The position numbers were made by a program, and so were the translations under genes. The notes beneath the pieces were generated by a model, which was not told where the DNA came from, did no database searches, and worked only from the letters and a program-made list of their open reading frames with translations. Shown in pieces: positions 1 to 6,813 of a stretch of 9,012 bases of DNA. Positions within the stretch are counted from its first letter, which is position 1; every line of letters begins with the position of its first letter. This DNA comes from Planctomycetaceae bacterium (GTDB taxonomy: Bacteria > Planctomycetota > Planctomycetia > Planctomycetales > Planctomycetaceae): positions 1-9,012 of the forward strand of contig JAGQQT010000138.1 of NCBI GenBank assembly GCA_020426065.1, read 5' to 3'.

Positions 1-395
1 ATGATCGCGATGGCGTTCCCAAACTGGTCGTCGCCGATCGCGCCAACGCTCGTCTGCAGTGGTTTGACCTGAACGGAAAACACCTGAAGACTCAGGGGGA
101 TTTCCTGTTCCCGGCCGATATCGATACCCAGGGCGATCTGCTGCTGGTGCCAGACCTGCACGCCCGGATCACGATTCTGGATAAAGACAACAAACCGGTT
201 GCTCAGCTGGGCGATGATCCTGAATGGCGTGCCCAGGTCCTGGACAAGGAAATTGGCATGCGCGGCAAACCGGACAAATGGCAGCCTGGCAAATTCGTCC
301 ACCCGCACGATGCCTGCTTTGACGCAGCCGGAAACATTTTTGTTGCCGAGTGGGTTGTTGGCGGACGTGTTACCAAACTGGAACGGATCAGCTGA
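1..395 (+). CDS. NHL-repeat beta-propeller protein, C-terminal part
   Basis: The reading frame is open from position 3 to the TGA at 393-395, giving the last 130 residues; the start lies outside the window. The sequence has repeated blade-like units in which a hydrophobic strand follows a D-x-x-G turn: LVVADRANARLQWFDLNGK, then DIDTQGDLLLVPDLHARITI, then FVHPHDACFDAAGNIFVAEW. The last unit, with its HPH-D-GN-hAEW pattern, is typical of NHL repeats and of the related peptidyl-amidoglycolate-lyase-like six-bladed propellers. In planctomycetes such proteins are usually exported, but the N-terminus that would show this is missing. No catalytic role can be assigned from this fragment. It ends in GGRVTKLERIS and is followed 26 bases later by an intrinsic terminator, so it is the last gene of its transcript. 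It is convergent with ugd. The family call is fairly secure and the function is open. Confidence 0.82.
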   Translation, partial: DRDGVPKLVVADRANARLQWFDLNGKHLKTQGDFLFPADIDTQGDLLLVPDLHARITILDKDNKPVAQLGDDPEWRAQVLDKEIGMRGKPDKWQPGKFVHPHDACFDAAGNIFVAEWVVGGRVTKLERIS

Positions 396-421
396 TCCAT
401 TCAGTAGTCAACTGGGACCAG

Positions 422-446
422 AGCCTGATTCCTTCTCTTAGGGGAA

Positions 447-461
<15 letters not shown>
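422..461 (+). terminator. Rho-independent terminator of the NHL-repeat gene
   Basis: A perfect 11-bp stem (422-432 AGCCTGATTCC with 443-453) closes a 10-base loop and is followed by TCTTTTTT (454-461). Polarity fits plus-strand transcription from the propeller gene. The minus-strand gene ugd stops at 447-449, inside the stem, and its last lysine codons are the complement of the T tract. On the minus strand no U-rich tail follows the stem, so it would be a poor terminator for ugd. Confidence 0.88.
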
Positions 462-1769
<1,308 letters not shown>

Positions 1770-1948
1770 AGAGAATCCTTACTCCTCATCCTGTCCCGAT
1801 ATTTGTCCCAGGGCCCGTGGTAGATGAAGACTCGCTGATTAATTGCCTGCCTGATGAGAATGCTGAGTGGCAACCACGCAAAGTCGCCCAATTACTCCAG
1901 TTTGCACTCTACCGGCAGAAAAAGCCGTTTTGCTCTGTTTCAGACGGA

Positions 1949-1977
1949 TATTTACGTGTCGCCCCTAACCGTGACAA
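1949..1977 (-). promoter_or_regulatory. Candidate promoter for ugd
   Basis: Read on the minus strand, TTGTCA (1972-1977, five of six bases of the sigma-70 -35 consensus) is followed after 17 bases by TAAATA (1949-1954, only three of six). It lies in the 237-base gap between rfbB and ugd and would give a leader of about 170 bases. The -35 overlaps a set of 9-base-spaced ACCGT repeats (1968-1990). The rest of the gap (1770-1948) holds no gene I can support. The -10 is weak, so this is tentative. Confidence 0.3.
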
Positions 1978-2006
1978 CCGTTTATACCGATTTTGCATCC
2001 AAGTTT

Positions 2007-3053
2007 TCAGGATCTGTTCCGATACTGCTGATCGTAATAATCGCGATAATCGCCGGAACGAATCCGGTTGATCCATTCCTCATGCTGCAGATACCAGTCC
2101 ACTGTCTCCTGCAACCCCTGCTCAAACGGGATTTGCGGGAACCAGCCGAGTTCCCGCTCTGCCTTACTGCAGTCGATCGCATAGCGACGATCATGTCCCG
2201 GGCGATCTTTGACGAAGCGAATAAGCGATTCCGGTTTGTTCAGCAATGAGAGTAACCGCCTGACCAGAGACAGATTCTCCAGCTCCGTTCTTCCCCCAAA
2301 ATTATACACTTCCCCTGTTTCGCCCCGGGTTGCTGCCAGCCAGATTCCTCGGCAGTGGTCCAGTACGTGGATCCAGTCTCTGACCTGCTTTCCATCTCCA
2401 TAAACAGGAAGTTCCCGATCTTCACACGCATTGGCAATCATGAGGGGGATCAGCTTTTCGGGAAACTGATAGGGGCCGTAATTATTGGAACAACGGGTGA
2501 TGATCCCTGGAAAATCAAACGTGTGGCAGTAACTGCGAACAAGCAGATCCGCAGCTGCCTTGGAAGCAGCATACGGACTGTTGGGAGCCAGCGGAGTCTG
2601 TTCGCTGAACAGTCCTTCTGGTCCCAGACTGCCGTAGACTTCGTCTGTCGAGACTTGCACGTAAAGCGGGGTTTGAGCCCGACGGGCTTCGTCCAGTAAC
2701 ACCTGGGTCCCTGTGATGTTGGTTTGCACAAACGGAGTCGAGTCGAGAATGCTGCGATCAACGTGAGACTCAGCAGCAAAATGAAACAGAGCCTCTACCG
2801 GTGATGACTGCAGAATGTTTTGCACGCATTCTGCATCCGCAATATCTCCATGTACGAATGAAAAACGGGGATCGTCCAGGCAATCCGTCAGATTTTCGAG
2901 GTTCCCCGCATAGGTCAACTTGTCCAGTACGATGACAGAGCGAATCTGACTGGAAAATTCATCCGACAGCAGCATCCGTACAAAATTGGAACCAATAAAT
3001 CCGCAACCTCCCGTCACCAGGACAACACCGGGAGATCTGTCAATCTGAGGCAT
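2007..3053 (-). CDS. rfbB: dTDP-glucose 4,6-dehydratase
   Basis: This 348-residue extended short-chain dehydrogenase/reductase converts dTDP-glucose to dTDP-4-keto-6-deoxyglucose, the second step towards dTDP-rhamnose and other deoxysugars. Motifs include the NAD-binding GGCGFIGSNF (15-24), HFAAESHVDRSI (91-102), the catalytic STDEVYG (135-141; Thr136, Asp137, Glu138 of the dehydratase triad), YxxxK as YAASK (161-165), NNYGPYQFPEKLIP (190-203), GDGKQVRDWIHV (219-230) and DRPGHDRRYAID (283-294). The TDE triad and RDWIHV motif separate it from UDP-glucose 4-epimerases. The ATG at 3053 has only a weak upstream purine stretch, but the Rossmann motif starts at residue 15, so no later start is likely. 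It follows a terminator that ends the LamG gene upstream. No rfbA, rfbC or rfbD is seen, so the final sugar is unknown. Confidence 0.95.
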   Translation of the reverse strand: MPQIDRSPGVVLVTGGCGFIGSNFVRMLLSDEFSSQIRSVIVLDKLTYAGNLENLTDCLDDPRFSFVHGDIADAECVQNILQSSPVEALFHFAAESHVDRSILDSTPFVQTNITGTQVLLDEARRAQTPLYVQVSTDEVYGSLGPEGLFSEQTPLAPNSPYAASKAAADLLVRSYCHTFDFPGIITRCSNNYGPYQFPEKLIPLMIANACEDRELPVYGDGKQVRDWIHVLDHCRGIWLAATRGETGEVYNFGGRTELENLSLVRRLLSLLNKPESLIRFVKDRPGHDRRYAIDCSKAERELGWFPQIPFEQGLQETVDWYLQHEEWINRIRSGDYRDYYDQQYRNRS

Positions 3054-3084
3054 GGAATGCGATCCGTTGAGATACCAAAGTGAG

Positions 3085-3128
3085 AATAAAAATCGCCAGC
3101 CTGCAAAATGAAATCACAGCAGACTGGC
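3085..3128 (-). terminator. Rho-independent terminator of the LamG/DUF1080-like gene
   Basis: On the minus strand, GCCAGTCTGC (3128-3119) pairs with GCAGGCTGGC (3104-3095), ten base pairs including one U-G wobble, around a 14-base loop. It is followed by GATTTTTATT. It lies 8 bases after the stop of the 3137-3835 gene and 31 bases ahead of the rfbB start, so it should separate the two transcripts. Confidence 0.8.
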
Positions 3129-3136
3129 TGAATACG

Positions 3137-3835
3137 TTACTCGTGTTTTACACCACGTACCTCGATGTCATCGAATTGGCCTGGATCATCAAAGGATCCG
3201 ATTCCGACGCGTCCAAACTTGAACGTCTCGTCTTTGGCAGTCATGACAGGTTTTTCCAAGTCATCAAAAAAGATTGCGATCTCTCCTGAGTCGGCTTTCC
3301 GGACGACACGGGCGGTGTGCCAGTTGTCATCCCAGTCTGTTCCGGGAGTGGTGGTCAGAGAAATTTTGGTGCGTGGTTCACCATTCACGATGAAAATCTG
3401 ATTGGCGTGCGGATCGGCTTTCTTCCCGAAGTGCACGTAGTAAAAATGGGATTCATCCTGATAACCGAAAAACAGGCAGAGTGAACGATGATTGTAGTCG
3501 GGCGAGGTTGATTTCAGCCGCACAGTCAATTCCAGATCCGAAACCTGCACACCTTTCAGAATCGCTCTGTTGTAAGGAGATCGAACAGGCGGTTCATAAT
3601 CGCTTTTCTTTTTGATGAGACTGAACACATGCTGGCCATCGACCTCGTCCAGCACCCACGCGGTGGAATCGGTTGGCTCCCAGAGATCGGCTCCCGACTC
3701 GAAGTTTTCCTTGAAAAGCAGGTCATACTGACCTTTGGTTGGCTCTGTGGCCCAGATCGGATCACTCAGGCAAAAACAACTGAGGATCAGCAGACAGAAA
3801 TGGGAAAAGGGGCTGGATCGAGCCGTGAATCGCAT
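3137..3835 (-). CDS. Secreted LamG/DUF1080-like (concanavalin A-fold) protein
   Basis: The 232-residue product starts with a signal peptide: Arg near the N-terminus, a hydrophobic stretch at about 12-24, and probable cleavage after PIWA (Ala29). The rest is one beta-sandwich domain of the LamG/DUF1080 (3-keto-disaccharide hydrolase-like) type. Supporting features are LLFKENFESGADLWEP (39-54), VSDLELTVRLKST (98-110), SLCLFFGYQDESHFYYVHFG (118-137), DNWHTARVVRKADSGEIAIF (170-189) and the closing FGRVGIGSFDDPGQFDDIEV (207-226). This pattern is common in planctomycete secretomes, where such domains bind or cleave glycans. I see no clear catalytic pair, so activity is unknown. The ATG has an excellent Shine-Dalgarno, GAGGAGAG at 3841-3848, five bases upstream. 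It has its own terminator downstream and a candidate promoter with a palindrome upstream, so it may be a single-gene transcript. Confidence 0.8.
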   Translation of the reverse strand: MRFTARSSPFSHFCLLILSCFCLSDPIWATEPTKGQYDLLFKENFESGADLWEPTDSTAWVLDEVDGQHVFSLIKKKSDYEPPVRSPYNRAILKGVQVSDLELTVRLKSTSPDYNHRSLCLFFGYQDESHFYYVHFGKKADPHANQIFIVNGEPRTKISLTTTPGTDWDDNWHTARVVRKADSGEIAIFFDDLEKPVMTAKDETFKFGRVGIGSFDDPGQFDDIEVRGVKHE

Positions 3836-3867
3836 GAATACTCTCCTCGGTGTTACATTTTCGGCGA

Positions 3868-3883
3868 CCTGTCGAAAGACAGG
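3868..3883. other. Short perfect hairpin upstream of the LamG gene
   Basis: CCTGTC (3868-3873) and GACAGG (3878-3883) form a perfect 6-bp stem with a 4-base loop, GAAA on the plus strand and TTTC on the minus strand. If transcription starts at the proposed promoter, this falls at or just after the start of the LamG transcript. No U tract follows on either strand, so it is not an intrinsic terminator. Confidence 0.5.
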
Positions 3884-3908
3884 ATACGATTGTTGGAACG
3901 TATTCCAA
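3881..3908 (-). promoter_or_regulatory. Candidate promoter of the LamG gene
   Basis: On the minus strand TTGGAA (3903-3908) and TATCCT (3881-3886) are separated by 16 bases, each matching four of six sigma-70 consensus positions. The -35 is embedded in the palindrome at 3892-3909, which suits control by a bound regulator. The start codon is about 45 bases beyond the -10. The rest of the gap 3836-3982 shows no gene and no terminator for the upstream TIGR03545 gene. Confidence 0.33.
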
Positions 3909-3909
3909 C
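3892..3909. promoter_or_regulatory. 18-bp perfect-arm palindrome, possible operator
   Basis: GTTGGAA (3892-3898) and TTCCAAC (3903-3909) are exact reverse complements around the 4-base centre CGTA. It lies in the gap ahead of the LamG gene and covers the candidate -35. A dimeric repressor or activator site is the simplest reading. An RNA stem-loop in a transcript running on from the TIGR03545 gene is the alternative. The partial match ATTCCAA also occurs at 6727-6733 ahead of the XylR-like regulator, which could be chance. Confidence 0.45.
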
Positions 3910-3982
3910 CAACTTAACAGTCGAGAGAATGACTCACAATCCTGGAGAACTGGCCAGCAGAGAGAATCTCAGGCAATCCGTC

Positions 3983-5944
3983 TCAGCGGATCAGACGGTC
4001 AAACAGGCCACTGGCTGGCTTGAGGGCCACCTTGTCTAGCAGACTTTTGGCAATCCGCTCATGATTGCCAATTTCAGTCACCAGTCGGCGATAATGATCG
4101 TCCATTTCTGAGGCGAATTCATCCCGACAGAGCTGGAGCTCTTCACTGGCAACCGCAACTGCAGCCTGCTCGACACGCTCCAGATCCTGATGCAGGACCT
4201 GCGAGAGCTGGTCAGAAAGTTGCACACTGAGGGGAGAGGAGAGTTTCATTTCCGGTCGTTGCCAGTCCCCGGTCAGGGAAAACTCCCCCTGCAGTTCCGG
4301 GATGGAAGAGAGCACACCCTGCAGGCGTTGTGAAACCAGGCTGGTGACAAGATGGGGGGTGTCTGTCTCATGGGAAACGAGTTGCAGCGGCTGATCGAGG
4401 TGAAACTGCAGATCCTTCTGAACCCAGCGACAATGCGCATTGATCGACCTGCCCTGAAATTCCAGAGATCCTTCGATGCGAGGCGGCCCCGCGGTCATGT
4501 TGACTCCAATCTGGCTTTGAGCGAAGAGCTTCGCCTGAAAGCTGTTGGCTGGTTGAACCTGGTAGGCGATGGAAAGGCGGGGCTGAGGCTCGGTCAGATC
4601 AATCATGCCCTGAAATTCAATGGAGCCTTTCTGAGCCGAGACAAATGAGAACCGGATGGGCTTGCCATACTTTTTGACATCCGAGGATAAATCCTGCAGC
4701 TCCGCACGAAAGGACTGGCGTTCGGCATTGTGAATGATCTCTCCGGAAACGTGCAACTGCCGAATCAGGAACTGAGGGAGATCCGAAGTGTCATCCAGGG
4801 GAACAAAGCGTCCTCCGACCCGCTCCGGACGATAATCTTCCGTAAGAACATCCAGCACCTGTTCAACATAGGGCAGCCATTGTGAGAGGAACTGAATCTG
4901 CTCAACGGCTGTGGGGCCAATGAGTAACGTTGCCAGATCTTCCCGGTTCCGGGGGATGGAATTGATCCGTTCCCGCAACATGGCCAGATCCGCCTGACGG
5001 GCATCATCCAGATCCCGCAAATCGACCCGGAGCTGCTGAGGCAACAGTTCAAACTCCCCTTTCAGGGCACGTGCCTCCTGGATCACGACATCCAGATCTT
5101 TGGAAACTGTGGCGACCTTACGGGCCTGCTGAATCGCATTCCCCTGACGAATCTGTTCCAGTTCCTCACGAATACGGTTTGTACGTGTCTGCAGTTCCCT
5201 GGAGCGTATCCGGTAATCTTCCAGTCTCTGCTCCCAGATCTGCTTTTTCTGGGTTGCCATCTGGACAGATTGAAACTGCTGGAGTTGCTCCTGAACCAGT
5301 TCGGTCGTCATTAACTGTTCGGCAATCCGGTTGCTCAACGAGCACAACTGCTCCTTCAGCCTGGCTGCCTGAGCGGCAAAGTCGATCTGCGGAAAGCTGT
5401 TCCCCTTGTTCGACTTGCCCTGAGACAACGCCAGATCACGATTCCAGACGACTCCCTCCAATGCCATTTCGTTGACAACAAATTTCTTGTGCAGCAGGCT
5501 GTTGCGATCCACCTGAAAGCTGGCCTGTTCCAAAGTCAGCACGTTCCCCTGACTGGCGTCTGCAGCAGGAATGGAAGCCTGATGCACATTCAATTCCGTA
5601 TGGAAAAAGCGGGATTTCAGCTCAACGATCTGCACTGATTGACCACTCGCCGCTGACAATCCGGATTCCAGCAGGCGGTGCAACAGTGGTTCCCAGCCAA
5701 AAGCCAGAAACGCCCAGAACAGAGAGAGTAGAATTACCCGTGGCAGACAATAGCTCCAGCGGAGTGACGGAAGAATTGACTGTCTGGCTGGTTGCAGGAA
5801 GACTTCAACAGTTTCAGGTGTCAAAGAGAGTGAACTCACCCTGGGGCATTGCGGAACCTCATTGGTAATCCCCGCAATGGCCTCTCTTAACGGATTGGAG
5901 GTTCCGGGTAGTCCGGCTGAACAGGAATTCTTGAGTGAATGCAT
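3983..5944 (-). CDS. TIGR03545 family protein, anchored coiled-coil
   Basis: The product of 653 residues from the ATG at 5944 fits the uncharacterised family TIGR03545, whose genes sit next to TIGR03546 genes as here. After about 60 polar residues come LRWSYCLPRV (61-70), a single membrane segment (about 67-84), then a short beta-rich region similar in style to AsmA-type proteins (about 100-165, VLTLEQASFQVDRN... KFVVNEMALEGVVW). A long Gln/Glu/Arg-rich coiled coil spans about 190-335. A beta-rich part follows (about 390-565, repeated amphipathic strands such as GSIEFQGMIDL and GSLEFQGRSI), then a second helical stretch (about 583-635). The bulk should face the periplasm. A TTG at 5983 would add 13 residues, but a hairpin fills its ribosome-binding region, so I prefer the ATG, which has only a weak GGA. 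Function is unknown; an envelope role is inferred. Confidence 0.85.
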   Translation of the reverse strand: MHSLKNSCSAGLPGTSNPLREAIAGITNEVPQCPRVSSLSLTPETVEVFLQPARQSILPSLRWSYCLPRVILLSLFWAFLAFGWEPLLHRLLESGLSAASGQSVQIVELKSRFFHTELNVHQASIPAADASQGNVLTLEQASFQVDRNSLLHKKFVVNEMALEGVVWNRDLALSQGKSNKGNSFPQIDFAAQAARLKEQLCSLSNRIAEQLMTTELVQEQLQQFQSVQMATQKKQIWEQRLEDYRIRSRELQTRTNRIREELEQIRQGNAIQQARKVATVSKDLDVVIQEARALKGEFELLPQQLRVDLRDLDDARQADLAMLRERINSIPRNREDLATLLIGPTAVEQIQFLSQWLPYVEQVLDVLTEDYRPERVGGRFVPLDDTSDLPQFLIRQLHVSGEIIHNAERQSFRAELQDLSSDVKKYGKPIRFSFVSAQKGSIEFQGMIDLTEPQPRLSIAYQVQPANSFQAKLFAQSQIGVNMTAGPPRIEGSLEFQGRSINAHCRWVQKDLQFHLDQPLQLVSHETDTPHLVTSLVSQRLQGVLSSIPELQGEFSLTGDWQRPEMKLSSPLSVQLSDQLSQVLHQDLERVEQAAVAVASEELQLCRDEFASEMDDHYRRLVTEIGNHERIAKSLLDKVALKPASGLFDRLIR

Positions 5945-5948
5945 GAGG

Positions 5949-5971
5949 ATTCCGTATGCAAAAGTCGGAAT
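5949..5971 (-). other. Hairpin over the TIGR03545 ribosome-binding region
   Basis: On the minus strand ATTCCG (5971-5966) can pair with CGGAAT (5954-5949) around an 11-base loop. The second arm contains the only Shine-Dalgarno-like GGA ahead of the ATG at 5944, so the fold would hide it. This suits translational coupling to, or down-tuning relative to, the upstream TIGR03546 gene. Six base pairs is modest and could be chance. Confidence 0.35.
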
Positions 5972-5984
5972 ACAATGTGGCAAT

Positions 5985-6010
5985 GAAAACTCGATCCGTT
6001 CTGAGTTTTC
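5985..6010 (-). other. Intercistronic 8-bp inverted repeat
   Basis: GAAAACTC and GAGTTTTC are exact reverse complements (6010-6003 with 5992-5985 on the minus strand) with a 10-base loop. It lies 5 bases after the TIGR03546 stop codon. No T run follows, so it is not a standard terminator. An RNA processing or stability element, or an attenuating stem between the two genes, is possible. Confidence 0.45.
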
Positions 6011-6015
6011 CGGGA

Positions 6016-6645
6016 TCAGGTTTCATCCTGAGATTCGGTTACCGAAAAGAACATCAGCAACCAGCGAAAATTCCAGACTCGTGACTCCGCCCAGTTCTGA
6101 ATCAGATCATCTCCCTGATGCAGCCAGCGAAAACACCAGGAGTGTTTCAGCCAATTCCATAACGGCTCAGCTCGGGATTGCAGCCAAATGGAGAACCGAT
6201 AGAGGGGATACCAGCCGACAGTCCCAACAACCAGACCTCCCATAACCTGTGTGTGATTGAAATTCGTCCACGGCATGAGCGGGAGGTGATAAAGGTAAGC
6301 CCAATACGGTAAAAGTTCTGGACTGGTCAGGATGGCTTCTCCCACCTGATTGAGTCTGCTCTCAAAGAAAGCGGCGATCCAGGAACCAACAAATGCCGCA
6401 AAAAAGAGTGTTGGCAGACTGATGCGGAAACTGGCAACCAGGATGAACAATACAAATGCGAGCAGATTGTCTTTGGGGACAACACCTATCATCAACCCAC
6501 TGGCCAGACCTGCGGCAATCTGTTGGGGTGTGGCATCCACCCCCAGCAGCGCTCGAAATTTACGAAAGCACTGGAAAAAAAACATATTGTCTGCGTCCCA
6601 AAAGCGCTCCATCAGCCCCAGAAAACGCGTCCGCCACCCGATCAT
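6016..6645 (-). CDS. TIGR03546 family membrane protein (DUF2062-like)
   Basis: The 209-residue integral membrane protein matches the uncharacterised TIGR03546 family, related to DUF2062. Signature stretches are ATPQQIAAGLASGLMIGVVP (38-57), a central LVASFRISLPTLFFAAFVGS (69-88), LNQVGEAILTSPELLPYWAY (98-117), and LPLMPWTNFNHTQVMGGLVV (121-140), close to the family pattern of a short loop followed by TxFNNTxVLG. Membrane segments are at about 42-55, 60-73, 77-94 and 134-150. The C-terminal tail is very rich in Trp (eight in about 45 residues). It lies directly ahead of the TIGR03545 gene, 71 bases apart, and probably shares its transcript. The start is uncertain: GTG at 6648 and ATG at 6645 are adjacent and neither has a good ribosome binding site. 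The family call is secure. The function is unknown, probably acting with the TIGR03545 protein in the envelope. Confidence 0.87.
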   Translation of the reverse strand: MIGWRTRFLGLMERFWDADNMFFFQCFRKFRALLGVDATPQQIAAGLASGLMIGVVPKDNLLAFVLFILVASFRISLPTLFFAAFVGSWIAAFFESRLNQVGEAILTSPELLPYWAYLYHLPLMPWTNFNHTQVMGGLVVGTVGWYPLYRFSIWLQSRAEPLWNWLKHSWCFRWLHQGDDLIQNWAESRVWNFRWLLMFFSVTESQDET

Positions 6646-6763
6646 CACAGGGCGTAAAATCGCGAGAATGAGGTTCTTTGGGATATTCCCCCTGAATTCC
6701 CCTGCTTTTTCCTATCGGTCAGGACGATTCCAAGGGGAGAATGGTGTCGAAATCCCCATCTGA

Positions 6764-6782
6764 TTTTGTAAAACTTGCAAAA
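6764..6782. promoter_or_regulatory. Imperfect inverted repeat ahead of the XylR-like gene
   Basis: TTTTGTA (6764-6770) and TGCAAAA (6776-6782) are inverted repeats with one mismatch around a 5-base centre. The repeat lies 31 bases ahead of the regulator's start and within the divergent gap 6646-6813, which otherwise holds no gene. Autoregulation by the downstream regulator is plausible. I found no convincing -35/-10 pair for either direction here. Confidence 0.25.
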
Positions 6783-6813
6783 GCGGATCATCCCTTTTTT
6801 GAATCTGAGAAGT

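Noticed and set aside
1817..2249. Two overlapping plus-strand open frames in and beyond the rfbB-ugd gap
   Set aside because: They run into the antisense of rfbB, lack ribosome binding sites and resemble no protein family.
3764..3799. Cys20 of the LamG protein signal peptide considered as a lipoprotein site
   Set aside because: The residues before it (Ile-Leu-Ser) do not fit a normal lipobox, and a better signal peptidase I site follows at PIWA.
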